Source: Anaerolineales bacterium
GTDB lineage: Bacteria > Chloroflexota > Anaerolineae > Anaerolineales > UBA11579
Assembly (NCBI GenBank): GCA_026129335.1
Contig: JAHCIH010000003.1
Span: forward strand, 84,534 to 148,533
DNA length: 64,000 nt
Direction of reading: 5' to 3'
Shown here: in pieces, positions 25,490 to 34,447 of the stretch
Numbering within the stretch: the first letter of the stretch is position 1
Layout of the letters: each line of letters opens with the position of its first letter
Translations under genes and position numbers: made by a program
The notes under the pieces: generated by a model
Database searches by the model: none
What the model was told of the DNA's origin: nothing
The model's input: only the letters and a program-made list of their open reading frames with translations

Positions 25490-26767
25490 GTGACCAGCAG
25501 TTCCCGCTTGCCCGGTTTTTACGACCTGCCCCTGGCCGAACGCCAGGCGCGTTTGCGCGCCTTGGCTGTGCTCAGCGAGACCGAGCTGGCTGCCCTGGCC
25601 AATGGCGGCCTGACCCCGGAAGCCGCCGACCCCATGATCGAGAACGTGGTCGGCACCTTCAACCTTCCGCTAGGTATCGCGCTGAACTTCATGGTCAATG
25701 ATCGTGAAGTGCTGGTGCCCATGGCCGTCGAGGAACCCTCCGTGGTCGCCGGCGCGTCGTTCATGGCCAAGCTGGCCCGGCCCGCCGGCGGCTTCCGCAC
25801 GAGCGCCGACGAGCCGCTGATGATTGGCCAGATGCAATTGTTGGCCGCGCCGGACCTGGACGCGGCCGCCGCGGCCATCGCCGCCGCCGAAGGCGAACTG
25901 CTCCCCGAGGCGGCGGGCATTGACCCTGTGCTGCAAAAGCTGGGCGGCGGGCCGCGCGGCCTGGAAATCCGCCGTATCGACAACTCGCCCATCGGGCCCT
26001 TCCTGGTCATCCACCTCATCTACGACGTGCGCGACGCGATGGGCGCCAACGCGGTCAACACCGCTTGCGAGCGCCTGGCGCCGCGCATCGAAGCGCTGAC
26101 TGGCGGCCGGGTGCACCTGCGCATCCTCAGCAATCTGGCCGACCGCCGCCTGGCCCGCGCCGAGTGCACCATTCAGCTGGACCAGTTGGCCTTCGGTGAT
26201 TTCTCTGCCGAGCAGGTGCGTGACGGCATCATCGAAGCCTGGGCCTTCGCCGACGCCGACCCCTACCGAGCGGCCACGCACAACAAAGGCATCATGAACG
26301 GCATCGACGCGGTGGTCATCGCCACCGGCAACGACTGGCGCGCCGTGGAAGCCGGCGCACACGCCTACGCGGCCCGCTCTGGGCGCTACACCTCACTGAG
26401 CACCTGGGGCAAAGATGCTGATGGCAACCTTGTCGGATCGCTGGAGCTGCCCATGGCCGTCGGCATCGTCGGCGGGGCCACTAAGGTGCACCCCAGCGCC
26501 CAGGCGGCGCTCAAGCTGATGGGCGTGAGCACCGCCGCCGAGCTGGCCCAGATCATCACCGCCGTCGGCCTGGCGCAGAACTTGGCCGCCCTGCGCGCCC
26601 TGGCCACCGAGGGCATCCAGCGCGGCCACATGAGCCTGCATGCTCGCCAGGTGGCCATCGCCGCCGGCGCGACCGGCGAGCAGATCGAGCGCCTCGCTGC
26701 GCAGCTGGTCGCCGAGAAGACCGTGCGCGTGGACCGCGCCGAAGAGATATTGAAAGAATGGCAATAA
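25490..26767 (+). CDS. mvaA: Hydroxymethylglutaryl-CoA reductase, class II
   Basis: 425 aa from GTG 25490. Interconverts HMG-CoA and mevalonate. Class II motifs and catalytic residues are intact: Glu in [15 protein letters not shown], Lys in [10 protein letters not shown], Asp in [21 protein letters not shown], and His in [13 protein letters not shown]. There is no membrane anchor. Although class II enzymes were first known as degradative, the adjacent HMG-CoA synthase points to isoprenoid biosynthesis here. No strong Shine-Dalgarno is seen. mvaS follows after 1 base. Confidence 0.95.
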   Translation: MTSSSRLPGFYDLPLAERQARLRALAVLSETELAALANGGLTPEAADPMIENVVGTFNLPLGIALNFMVNDREVLVPMAVEEPSVVAGASFMAKLARPAGGFRTSADEPLMIGQMQLLAAPDLDAAAAAIAAAEGELLPEAAGIDPVLQKLGGGPRGLEIRRIDNSPIGPFLVIHLIYDVRDAMGANAVNTACERLAPRIEALTGGRVHLRILSNLADRRLARAECTIQLDQLAFGDFSAEQVRDGIIEAWAFADADPYRAATHNKGIMNGIDAVVIATGNDWRAVEAGAHAYAARSGRYTSLSTWGKDADGNLVGSLELPMAVGIVGGATKVHPSAQAALKLMGVSTAAELAQIITAVGLAQNLAALRALATEGIQRGHMSLHARQVAIAAGATGEQIERLAAQLVAEKTVRVDRAEEILKEWQ

Positions 26768-26768
26768 G

Positions 26769-27854
26769 ATGACCGAACAACCCCACACTCACGAACCCGT
26801 CCGCCTGCTCAAGCCGGAGCACCCCGTCGGCATCGTCGGCTACGGCGCCTATGTGCCACGCTACCGCCTGCCGGCCCGCGAGGTGGCCCGCGTCTGGACC
26901 GATGGCACGGCTGGCCTGCCCATCATCGAGAAGTCCGTGCCCGGCCTGGACGAAGACGTAGCCACCATGTCCATCGAGGCCGCCCGCAACGCCATGGCCC
27001 GCGCCCAGATCAGCCCGCAGGAACTGCGCGCTGTCTGGGTCGGCTCGGAGTCGCATCCCTACGCGGTCAAGCCCACCTCCACGCTGGTGGCCGAGGCCAT
27101 CGGCGCGGTGCCCAGCACCCAGGCCGCCGACTGGGAGTTCGCCTGCAAGGCGGGCACCGAAGCCATGGTGGCGGCGATGGGCTTCGTCGGCTCCGGCATG
27201 GCGCGCTACGCGCTGGCCATCGGCATGGACACCGCCCAGGGCCGCCCCGGCGACGCTCTGGAGTACACCGCCGGGGCGGGCGGGGCGGCTTTCGTCATCG
27301 GCCCGGCCGAAGAGTCGCTCGCCGAGATCGAAAGCTCATATTCCTTTGTCACCGACACGCCGGATTTCTGGCGGCGGCAGTATGCCAAGTATCCGGAGCA
27401 CGGCCAGCGCTTCACCGGCGAACCGGCCTATTTCAAGCACATCACCTCTGCCGGGCAGGCCATGCTCGAAGCGACAGGCACTACGCCGGAGGACTACGCC
27501 TACGTTGTCTTCCACCAGCCGAACACCAAATTCCCGCAACGCGCCGGGGCCATGCTGGGTTTCAAGCCCGAGCAGATCGAGACCGGCCTGCTGGTGCCGC
27601 GCATCGGCAATACCTACTCCGGCGCGGCGATCATCGGCCTCACCGCCATCTTCGACATCGCCAAGCCCGGCGAACGCATCCTGCTGGTCTCCTTCGGCTC
27701 CGGCGCCGGGTCGGACGCCATGGTGCTGCGCGTCACCGACAAGATCGCCGGCAAGCCGGGGTTGGCCGCCACCACCGAAGACTACATCGCCCGCCGCACC
27801 GAGATCGACTACGCCGCGTATGTGCGCATGCGTGGGAAGTTGGAGATGAAATAA
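26769..27854 (+). CDS. mvaS: Hydroxymethylglutaryl-CoA synthase, archaeal type
   Basis: 361 aa. Condenses acetyl-CoA with acetoacetyl-CoA. The archaeal-type signature is clear: [38 protein letters not shown] (catalytic Glu), [11 protein letters not shown] (catalytic Cys) and [14 protein letters not shown] (catalytic His). All catalytic residues are present, unlike the thiolase homologue that follows. In archaea this enzyme forms a complex with thiolase and a DUF35 protein; both partners are encoded next here. Confidence 0.94.
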   Translation: MTEQPHTHEPVRLLKPEHPVGIVGYGAYVPRYRLPAREVARVWTDGTAGLPIIEKSVPGLDEDVATMSIEAARNAMARAQISPQELRAVWVGSESHPYAVKPTSTLVAEAIGAVPSTQAADWEFACKAGTEAMVAAMGFVGSGMARYALAIGMDTAQGRPGDALEYTAGAGGAAFVIGPAEESLAEIESSYSFVTDTPDFWRRQYAKYPEHGQRFTGEPAYFKHITSAGQAMLEATGTTPEDYAYVVFHQPNTKFPQRAGAMLGFKPEQIETGLLVPRIGNTYSGAAIIGLTAIFDIAKPGERILLVSFGSGAGSDAMVLRVTDKIAGKPGLAATTEDYIARRTEIDYAAYVRMRGKLEMK

Positions 27855-27865
27855 AAATCGAGAGT

Positions 27866-27901
27866 AGAGATTGGAGATTCACTCTCTAATCTCCAATCTC
27901 T
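27866..27901. repeat. AGAGATTGGAGATT inverted repeat
   Basis: 14-bp perfect arms (27866-27879 and 27888-27901) with an 8-base loop, built from the heptamer AATCTCC. It lies between mvaS and the thiolase-like gene; no T-run. A tandem form of the same heptamer lies at 32979-33000. Confidence 0.7.
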
Positions 27902-27933
27902 GTTGCCAGACCTGATTATTGGAAGAGGAACGC

Positions 27934-29097
27934 ATGACCAACGTCATCATCGCCGGCATCGGCCAAACACCGGTCAACGAACAGTGGGACGTCTCGCTGC
28001 GCGAGCTGGCCTTCCAGGCCATGGAAGCCGCCATGCAGGACGCCGGCGGCCTGCGGCCCAACGCGCTCTACGTGGGCAACATGCTCGCCGCGGCGCTCTC
28101 GCGCCAGGCGCAGCTCGGCGTCCTGCTGGCCGACTTCGCCGGCCTGCACGGCATCGAGGCCGCCACCATCGAGGCCGCCGGCGCATCGGCGGCCATGGCG
28201 CTGCGCGTCGGCTACCTGGCCGTCTCCTCCGGCCAGGTGGACGCCGCGCTGGTGCTGGGCGTCGAGAAACTCAGCGATCAGGTGCCTGCCGAGGTGGAGC
28301 ACGCCATGGCCATGGCCAGCGACGCCGACTACGAAGCCGAGCAGGGCCTCACGCTCACCGCGCAGGCCGCCTTGCTGGCCCAGCGCTACTTCCACGAATT
28401 CGACGTACCTCAATATGCCCTGGCCGGCTTCCCGCTCACCGCCCACGCCAACGGCGCGCACAACCCCAACGCCATGTTCCGCAAGGCGGTCAAGCCCGAA
28501 ACGTATGCCAAAGCCGGCATCGTCAGCGCGCCGCTCAACATGTTCGACGTGGCGCCGCATGCCGACGGGGCCGCCGCCCTGCTGCTGACCCGCGCCGAAC
28601 TGCTGCCGTCCAAGTTCGCCCACCCGCTGGTGGAGATCACCGGCTCCAGCGCGGTCAGCGACACCCTGGCCCTGCACGACCGGCCCGACCCGCTGGCATT
28701 CAACGCCGCCCGGCTCTCCGTGGAACGCGCCTGCAAACAAGCCGGCATCCAGCCCGGCGATGCGGACTTCTTCGAGTTGTTCGACGCCTTTTCTATATAC
28801 AGCGCCCTCTCGCTTGAGGCCGCCGGCTTCTCCGAACGCGGCGAGGGCTGGAAGTGGGCACAGAACGGCGCGTTGGCGCCGGACGGCGAGCTGCCCATCG
28901 CCACCCTGGGCGGGCTGAAAGCGCGCGGCTTCCCCGGCGGGGCCACGGGCGCGTACCAGGTCGCCGAGGCCGCCCTACAGCTGCGCGGACAGGCGGGTGG
29001 GGCGCAGGTGAACGGGGCCAAAATCGGCCTGGTCCAAAGCCTGGGCGGCCCGGCCGCCACGGCGGTGACGCATGTATTACGGACTGTAGAGGATTGA
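27934..29097 (+). CDS. Thiolase-family protein lacking the catalytic residues
   Basis: 387 aa from ATG 27934 (purine-rich GGAAGAGGAA upstream; a TTG at 27919 is the alternative). Overall it aligns with archaeal acetyl-CoA acetyltransferases (NVIIAGIGQTPV, SDTLALHDRPD, GGLKARGFPGGATGAYQ, GGPAATAVTHVL). However, the nucleophile Cys of the ACASG motif is Gly (EAAGASAAMA), the HDxF histidine is Phe (LFDAFSIY), and the GHPxGATG histidine is Phe (GFPGGATG). Predicted to be inactive as a thiolase and possibly a structural partner of HMG-CoA synthase and DUF35. The frame is intact over its whole length, so this is not simple decay. Confidence 0.85.
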   Translation: MTNVIIAGIGQTPVNEQWDVSLRELAFQAMEAAMQDAGGLRPNALYVGNMLAAALSRQAQLGVLLADFAGLHGIEAATIEAAGASAAMALRVGYLAVSSGQVDAALVLGVEKLSDQVPAEVEHAMAMASDADYEAEQGLTLTAQAALLAQRYFHEFDVPQYALAGFPLTAHANGAHNPNAMFRKAVKPETYAKAGIVSAPLNMFDVAPHADGAAALLLTRAELLPSKFAHPLVEITGSSAVSDTLALHDRPDPLAFNAARLSVERACKQAGIQPGDADFFELFDAFSIYSALSLEAAGFSERGEGWKWAQNGALAPDGELPIATLGGLKARGFPGGATGAYQVAEAALQLRGQAGGAQVNGAKIGLVQSLGGPAATAVTHVLRTVED

Positions 29098-29098
29098 G

Positions 29099-29533
29099 AT
29101 GGAGACCTTGCGAACCCGCCTGTACCAAGCCGCCGAACTGACCAACTCGCTGGCCGCCCAGCTCTCGGCCGAACAGCTCCAAAGCCACAATGGTGAGGCG
29201 CCGTCCAACAGCATTGGCGGCCAATTCTGGTGTGTGGTCGGTGCGCGGGAGAGCTACGCCCGCGCCTTCACCGCCGGCGAGTGGCAAGGCTTCGCTTGCA
29301 GCCTGCAGGACATCAAGACGCCGGGCAGCGTTCAGGCCGCCCTGGCCGCTTCGCAGACCGAGCTGCTGGACGCCCTGGCCGCCGTCGGCCAGCCCTGGGA
29401 CGACGCCCGTCTGAAGATCCTCTTCGACCTGCTCGAGCACGAGGCCCAGCACCACGGCCAGCTGATCCGTTACTTCTACGCCAACGGCATCCCCTTCCCC
29501 GCCGACTTCGCCCATCGCTATGCTTTGAGCTAA
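29099..29533 (+). CDS. DinB-like four-helix protein
   Basis: 144 aa. The helical pattern and LLEHEAQHHGQLIRYFYANG near the C-terminus match the DinB/YfiT putative metalloenzyme superfamily, whose members bind a metal through three histidines. The first expected histidine region reads QFWCVVGARESYA, so the site may be incomplete. Starts 1 base after the thiolase-like gene. No evident link to mevalonate metabolism. Confidence 0.75.
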   Translation: METLRTRLYQAAELTNSLAAQLSAEQLQSHNGEAPSNSIGGQFWCVVGARESYARAFTAGEWQGFACSLQDIKTPGSVQAALAASQTELLDALAAVGQPWDDARLKILFDLLEHEAQHHGQLIRYFYANGIPFPADFAHRYALS

Positions 29534-29535
29534 AA

Positions 29536-29571
29536 GCTATTAGCTATTTGATAGTTTCTGATAGTCCTGCC
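29536..29571. repeat. GCTATTAGCTAT-TGATAGTT repeat, copy 2
   Basis: Near-identical to 25437-25471, in the gap before the DUF35 gene and directly after the DinB stop. Confidence 0.6.
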
Positions 29572-29600
29572 TCGCTACAGTAGGCTCAGGAGAAACGCAA

Positions 29601-30008
29601 ATGGATATCCCGCGCCATTGGAGATTGAAGAAGCAGCGCTACGCCCTGGTCGGCGAGGTCTGCGAGCATTGCGACGCCAAGCTCTTCCCGCCCCGCGACA
29701 TCTGCCCGGAATGCGGCGAAGAGGCCAAAACCCTCTTCCAATTCAGCGGCAAGGGCGAAGTCTATTCCTACACCACCGTTTACGACGCGCCCGAAGGCTA
29801 CGCCGAGCAGGCGCCCTACACCCTGGCGATGGTCAAGCTGGCCGAAGGCCCGCTGGTCACCGCCCAACTCACCGACCTCGGCGAGCAACAGCCCGCCATC
29901 GGTATGCCGGTGGAGATGGTCACCCGCCTGCTGCGCTCCGCCACCGACGAGCGCGGCATGCTCATCTACGGCTACAAGTTCCGCCCGGCAGTCGCTCAAG
30001 CCGGCTAA
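29601..30008 (+). CDS. DUF35 OB-fold/zinc-ribbon protein
   Basis: 135 aa. N-terminal rubredoxin-like zinc ribbon with two CxxC pairs (GEVCEHCDAKLFPPRDICPECGEE), then an OB fold (GEVYSYTTVYDAP, PYTLAMVKLAEGPLVTAQL). In archaea DUF35 bridges thiolase and HMG-CoA synthase and helps bind CoA. Its presence here argues that the thiolase homologue and synthase form an equivalent complex. AGGAG precedes the ATG. Confidence 0.9.
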   Translation: MDIPRHWRLKKQRYALVGEVCEHCDAKLFPPRDICPECGEEAKTLFQFSGKGEVYSYTTVYDAPEGYAEQAPYTLAMVKLAEGPLVTAQLTDLGEQQPAIGMPVEMVTRLLRSATDERGMLIYGYKFRPAVAQAG

Positions 30009-30013
30009 GCAGT

Positions 30014-30370
30014 ATGCTTCGCGTCGGCTCCATCGTCCTGCGCGTCAAGGATTTGGCGTTGATGGAGGCCTTTTGGAGCGCCGCGCTCGATTACGCGCCG
30101 CGGGAAGGCTCGCGCAGCCATGATTTCATTGTCTTGCATCCGCGCAACGGCAGCGGCCCCAATATTTCGCTCGACCAGCACTATTCTGCATACCAACTGC
30201 CGCCGCGCATCCACCTCGACCTGTATACCGAAGATCAACCCGGCGAAGTAGCCCGGCTCAAGTTGCTGGGGGCGACCGAGGTGCATTGGAGCAAACGACC
30301 GGAGAATGCGGACTACATCATCATGCAAGATCCGGAAGGCAATCGTTTTTGTGTGGTGGATATTGGCTAA
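30014..30370 (+). CDS. VOC-fold (glyoxalase-like) protein
   Basis: 118 aa from ATG 30014, 5 bases after the DUF35 stop. A single betaalphabetabetabeta VOC unit pair: GSIVLRVKDLALMEAFWSAAL at the start and DYIIMQDPEGNRFCVVDIG at the end, typical of the glyoxalase/bleomycin-resistance superfamily. Substrate unknown. Likely last gene of the mevalonate transcript. Confidence 0.85.
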   Translation: MLRVGSIVLRVKDLALMEAFWSAALDYAPREGSRSHDFIVLHPRNGSGPNISLDQHYSAYQLPPRIHLDLYTEDQPGEVARLKLLGATEVHWSKRPENADYIIMQDPEGNRFCVVDIG

Positions 30371-30488
30371 GAGCAGGCCGCCCGTGCCTGGTTCTTGTAT
30401 TAAACCCGCAACTATCCTATAATTTTTCTGCTGGTTTCCATCCTGTTGCCTTGCTAACAATCGAATAGCCTTTTCAAAAGGAGTAGTC

Positions 30489-31295
30489 ATGTCTCGCAAG
30501 GCATCCCTGGCGTGGATGGATTGGCTGACCGTCTTCGCCATAGCCGCGGTTGCAATCAGCCTGAACGTGTTTTTCCACGAAAGTGTGCATGCGGTCACCT
30601 GCGTCGCTCTGGGTGGCGACCTGCGCGAGTTGACCGCTTTGCATGTGGACTGTGACCCGGGCGGCGACTGGCAGACCCAGGTGGTCGCCGGCAGCGCGGC
30701 CATCGCCAACCTGGCCCTCGGCCTCGTCTGCTGGCGGTGGCTGCCGCGTGCGGCTGGGGCCGCGCAGCGCTTCTTCCTCTGGTTGTTCATGCTGATGAAC
30801 TGGCTCTACGGCGCCGGTTACCTGATGTTCTCCGGCGTCGCCAACATCGGCGACTGGGCGGTGGTCATCGCCGGATGGGAGCCGCACTGGTTGTGGCGGG
30901 TGCTCATGGCGCTGGTCGGCACCGGCTTGTTCATCTGGGCGGTTTGGACCGCGCTGCAAGAACTGGGCAAGTACATCGGCGGCCGCGAGCCGGAACTGAT
31001 TGGCCGCGCCGTCAAACTGGGCCTGGTCGCTTACCTGGCTTCGGCCGTGGTGGTGCTCCTCGCCGGCTGGTTCAACCCCTACGGCCTCTTGGGCCAGCCG
31101 GCGGTGGCCGGGTTCATCGCCGTGCTCGGCGCGCTTTCGCCCTTGCTGTGGATGATGCAGTGGTTCCGCTCCGGCGCCTTTGCCAAACTTGCCGGGCCTG
31201 CTTTGCAAATCCCGCGCAGTTGGGGGTGGATCGCCCTGGGCGGTCTGGCGATCGTGGTCTACGCTGTGGTCTTGGGCAGCGGCTTGCGCTTTTGA
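30489..31295 (+). CDS. Membrane protein with intramembrane HExxH motif
   Basis: 268 aa with about six hydrophobic segments. The first carries FFHESVHAV, an HExxH motif inside a membrane helix, followed by GSAAIANLALGLV, reminiscent of M50-type intramembrane metallopeptidases. The usual C-terminal Asp motif of M50 (NxxPxxxLDG) is not recognisable, so protease activity is uncertain. AAAAGGAG lies before the ATG. A terminator follows the gene. Confidence 0.75.
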   Translation: MSRKASLAWMDWLTVFAIAAVAISLNVFFHESVHAVTCVALGGDLRELTALHVDCDPGGDWQTQVVAGSAAIANLALGLVCWRWLPRAAGAAQRFFLWLFMLMNWLYGAGYLMFSGVANIGDWAVVIAGWEPHWLWRVLMALVGTGLFIWAVWTALQELGKYIGGREPELIGRAVKLGLVAYLASAVVVLLAGWFNPYGLLGQPAVAGFIAVLGALSPLLWMMQWFRSGAFAKLAGPALQIPRSWGWIALGGLAIVVYAVVLGSGLRF

Positions 31296-31310
31296 GCCGC
31301 TAACAATACG

Positions 31311-31339
31311 AAAACGCCTCCCGCACGGGAGGCGTTTTT
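31311..31339 (+). terminator. Intrinsic terminator
   Basis: AAAACGCCTCCC (31311-31322) pairs with GGGAGGCGTTTT (31327-31338) around a GCAC loop and ends in five T residues. Confidence 0.92.
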
Positions 31340-31360
31340 ATTCTGGTAGCATGGGCGCTT

Positions 31361-32347
31361 ATGGAAAAATTCATCAAAGATCGCTTCAACGATGCCATCC
31401 TCGCCGAAGCCGCCCGGCGCTACGGCGTCGCGCCTGAGGCAGTGCGTGTGCTGGACAGCTTCGAGAGCTTCATCTTCGAGTTCTCCCGACCCGACGGCGA
31501 CTTCATCCTGCGCATCGGCCACAGCTCCCGCCGCAACCAGACCCTCATCGAAGGCGAAACCGAGTGGATCAATTACCTGGTCGCCGGCGGGGTCTCGGCT
31601 GCGCAGGCCATCCAGTCCCAGGCTGGCAAGTTGGTCGAAGCCATCCCGGATGGCCACGGCGGCGATTTCCTCGCCGTGGCCTTCGTCAAGGCCCGCGGCG
31701 GCCCGCCGCGGGAGCGCTGGACCCCCGCGCTCTGTGAAACCTACGGCGAGACCATCGGGCGCATGCATGCGCTCAGCAAGCACTACACGGCCCCGCCCAA
31801 ACGTCCGCACTGGGACGACCCGGTCTTTGAATTTGTGAACAGCTACGCGCCGGCGGGCGAAGCCATCGCCCGCCAAAAATATCAGCAAGTCTGTGACCAT
31901 GTGCGCACATTGCCTAAAGACATCGAGTCCTACGGGCTGACCCATCAGGACGCCCACGGCGGCAATCTCTTCGTGGATGAGGCGGGCCGCATCACCCTCT
32001 TCGACTTCGACGACTGCGGCTACAACTGGTACATCAACGACATCGCCATGGTGCTCTTCTATCGCGTCGCCAACGAAGACGATCCCGAGGCGCTTGCCCG
32101 CGAATTTCTGGGCCACTTCCTGCGCGGCTACCAGCGTGCCTGTCCCTTGGACCCCAAATGGCTGCAAGAAATCCCGCATTTCCTCAAGATCCGCGAAATC
32201 GAGTTGTACGCGATCATCCATCGCGACTTTGATCTGGATAAAATTGACAACGACTGGGTCGCTGGCTTCATGCGCGGCCGCAAGGCTCGCATCGAAAACG
32301 ATCTTCCCTATCTGGATTTGGACTTCGCCAGCCTGTCTCTCCCCTAA
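31361..32347 (+). CDS. APH-family phosphotransferase
   Basis: 328 aa. Protein-kinase-like fold of the aminoglycoside phosphotransferase/homoserine kinase II type: SFIFEFSRPDGDFILRIGH (N-lobe), LTHQDAHGGNLFVD (catalytic loop, Asp) and ITLFDFDDCGYNWYINDIA (metal-binding loop). The substrate is a small molecule or a protein and cannot be assigned. PaiB follows after 8 bases. Confidence 0.87.
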   Translation: MEKFIKDRFNDAILAEAARRYGVAPEAVRVLDSFESFIFEFSRPDGDFILRIGHSSRRNQTLIEGETEWINYLVAGGVSAAQAIQSQAGKLVEAIPDGHGGDFLAVAFVKARGGPPRERWTPALCETYGETIGRMHALSKHYTAPPKRPHWDDPVFEFVNSYAPAGEAIARQKYQQVCDHVRTLPKDIESYGLTHQDAHGGNLFVDEAGRITLFDFDDCGYNWYINDIAMVLFYRVANEDDPEALAREFLGHFLRGYQRACPLDPKWLQEIPHFLKIREIELYAIIHRDFDLDKIDNDWVAGFMRGRKARIENDLPYLDLDFASLSLP

Positions 32348-32355
32348 GGATCGCC

Positions 32356-32973
32356 ATGTACATCCCCCGCCTGTACCGTCAGGAAGACCGCGCCGAGATC
32401 CTCGCCTTCTTGAAAACCAATGGCTTTCCCGCGCTGGTTTCCCACGACAGCGAAAAGCCCGTCGCCACCCATATCCCAGTCGAACTGCTGGAAGGCCCTG
32501 GCGAGCAACTCACCTTCTTGAGCCATATGGCCCGCGCCAACAAGCAATGGCGCAGTTTTCGCGATCAGGAAGTGCTGCTCATCTTCCAAGGGCCGCATAC
32601 TTACATTTCGCCCCGTTGGTACGACCACACCAATGTGCCCACCTGGAATTACATGATGGCCCACGTCTACGGTCGCGTCCGCCCGGTGGAAGGCGATGAA
32701 CTCTACAACCTGCTCAGCCGTCTGGTGCAGCGCTACGAAGCCGGCACAGACTACAGCCTGGAAGGTTTGCCGCAGGAGTATGTGCAGCGCGAAATGCAGG
32801 GGGTCTACGGCTTCGCCGTGGAGGTCACTCGTATCGACGCGGCTTTTAAACTCAGCCAGAACCGGGACGATGAGAATCACGCCAGCATCGTCGCCCAATT
32901 GGAACAGCGTTCCGACGAAAACTCGCACCAGGTGGCCGCGGCCATGCGCCGCGGACGGCACAGCGCTGGCTAG
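32356..32973 (+). CDS. PaiB-family FMN-binding protein
   Basis: 205 aa. MYIPRLYRQEDRAEILAFLKTNGFPALVS and GPHTYISPRWY are characteristic of PaiB (FMN-binding split barrel, described as a negative regulator of sporulation and protease genes in Bacillus). Here the physiological role is unknown. Followed by tandem AATCTCC heptamers. Confidence 0.9.
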   Translation: MYIPRLYRQEDRAEILAFLKTNGFPALVSHDSEKPVATHIPVELLEGPGEQLTFLSHMARANKQWRSFRDQEVLLIFQGPHTYISPRWYDHTNVPTWNYMMAHVYGRVRPVEGDELYNLLSRLVQRYEAGTDYSLEGLPQEYVQREMQGVYGFAVEVTRIDAAFKLSQNRDDENHASIVAQLEQRSDENSHQVAAAMRRGRHSAG

Positions 32974-32978
32974 CCGCA

Positions 32979-33000
32979 AATCTCCAATCTCCAATCTCCA
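32979..33000. repeat. AATCTCC tandem heptamers
   Basis: Three consecutive AATCTCC units right after the PaiB stop, followed by ATTTACC. The same unit forms the inverted repeat at 27866-27901. Confidence 0.75.
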
Positions 33001-33065
33001 TTTACCAATCCCCACCTCTCTCCGCTTGACGCTGATTCCCCGCGTATGCTAGTATCACCCACTGA

Positions 33066-33728
33066 ATGGATGTTCTGATAACCATGCCTCGTTCCCTGCA
33101 AATCGCCCTTGTCCTCACCGCCAGCCTGCTGCTCGCCGCCTGCACGCGCTCGGTGAGCAGCTCCTCGCTGCCCACGCCCACGCAAGATGCGCTCAGCTCC
33201 GTGTTCAGCGCCATCGCCACCCAGACCGCCCTGGCAGCCGGCGACAAAAGCCCCGACAGCCTGCTGACCCCGGATGCCGCGGCCAGCCCCACGGCGGTGT
33301 TCGGCGAGACCGCCACACTGGAGCCTACGCCCACGCTGGAAGCCACCGCCACCACCACGCCCGCGCCAATCAGCGAGCACCCCGTGCCGGGCAGCTACAC
33401 CCTGCGCCAGGGCGAGTGGCCCTATTGCCTGGCGCGGCGCTTCAACATCGACCCGGCGGCTATCCTCAGCGCCAACGGTCTCAGCGAGAGCCAGGCCAGC
33501 AATCTCAGCGTGGGCACTACGCTGAGCATCCCGGTGGCCCAGGTAGGCACCTTTGGCGCCAACCGCCAACTGCGCTCGCACCCTGCCACCTACGTGGCCA
33601 GCAGCACCGACACCCTCTTCAGCATCGCCTGTGCCTTTGGCGACGTCTGGCCCGAGCACATCGCTGAAGCCAACGGCCTCTCACTGGATGCCCAGCTACA
33701 GCCCGGGCTCAGCCTGCACATCCCCTAA
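33066..33728 (+). CDS. LysM lipoprotein
   Basis: 220 aa (214 if the second ATG at 33084 is used). Signal peptide with lipobox LLLAAC. A Thr/Pro/Ala-rich spacer (about 30-100) leads to two LysM modules: GSYTLRQGEWPYCLARRFN...LSIP and ATYVASSTDTLFSIACAFG...LHIP. Likely binds peptidoglycan or related glycans outside the membrane. The NUDIX gene begins 4 bases after the stop. Confidence 0.88.
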   Translation: MDVLITMPRSLQIALVLTASLLLAACTRSVSSSSLPTPTQDALSSVFSAIATQTALAAGDKSPDSLLTPDAAASPTAVFGETATLEPTPTLEATATTTPAPISEHPVPGSYTLRQGEWPYCLARRFNIDPAAILSANGLSESQASNLSVGTTLSIPVAQVGTFGANRQLRSHPATYVASSTDTLFSIACAFGDVWPEHIAEANGLSLDAQLQPGLSLHIP

Positions 33729-33732
33729 CCGC

Positions 33733-34272
33733 GTGGATTTCAAAGTCCTCCAAAGCGAGCTGGTCTACAAAGCGCACAAATTCGACGTGCGCCGCGACCA
33801 CATCCAGCTGCCCGACGGCCGCACCGGCGACTACGACATCGTGGTGCACAATGGCGCCGTGGCCATGCTGCCGCTGGATGCCGACGGCCGCATCCACTTC
33901 GTGCGCCAGTTCCGCCCCAGCACCGGCAAGCGCATCCTCGAAATCCCGGCCGGCACGCTGGAGCCGGGTGAGCCGCCCGAGGCTTGCGCCCAGCGCGAGC
34001 TGCGCGAGGAGATCGGCATGGCCCCGGGCCGCCTCACCCCGCTGAGCGATTTCTACCTGGCCCCCGGCTACTCCACCGAGCGGATGTACATCTTCCTCGC
34101 CGAGGAGCTGACCCCGGAGGAGCTGCCCGCCGATGAGGACGAGTTCCTGCAGGTGGAGAAGCTTTCGCTGGCCGAGGCTTTCGTCGCCATGCAGGGCGGT
34201 GAAATCGAAGAGGCCAAGACCATGCTGGCGCTGTACCTAACCCGCGAACTGTTGCAGAAAAGGGCCGGCTGA
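33733..34272 (+). CDS. NUDIX hydrolase, ADP-ribose pyrophosphatase type
   Basis: 179 aa from GTG 33733 (VDFKVLQSELVYKAHKFDV). The NUDIX box is complete: GTLEPGEPPEACAQRELREEIGM. The sequence before it (HFVRQFRP...ILEIPAG) and the C-terminal EEAKTMLALYL resemble NudF ADP-ribose pyrophosphatases, which cleave ADP-ribose to AMP and ribose 5-phosphate. Upstream starts lie within the LysM gene and are unlikely. Confidence 0.9.
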   Translation: MDFKVLQSELVYKAHKFDVRRDHIQLPDGRTGDYDIVVHNGAVAMLPLDADGRIHFVRQFRPSTGKRILEIPAGTLEPGEPPEACAQRELREEIGMAPGRLTPLSDFYLAPGYSTERMYIFLAEELTPEELPADEDEFLQVEKLSLAEAFVAMQGGEIEEAKTMLALYLTRELLQKRAG

Positions 34273-34275
34273 CGC

Positions 34276-34304
34276 TTGCCCCGCGGCGGGTTTTCCGCTA
34301 TAAT
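34276..34304 (+). promoter_or_regulatory. Sigma70-type promoter for rho
   Basis: TTGCCC (34276-34281), 17-base spacer, TATAAT (34299-34304). The leader to the ATG at 34448 is about 135 bases and clearly less GC-rich than its surroundings, leaving room for autoregulation, which is known for rho in other bacteria. Confidence 0.7.
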
Positions 34305-34447
34305 TTTTTCGTTCCCCCCGTACTTTTTTCAAATCCGAGTAACTCATATTCGCAAAAAACGTTCCATCTGTGGGATAGTCCTGCCTAATAGTGGGCAGTT
34401 GCACATAGCATTGCTTCACCCTATATACCTGTAGAAAGAAACGCCTC

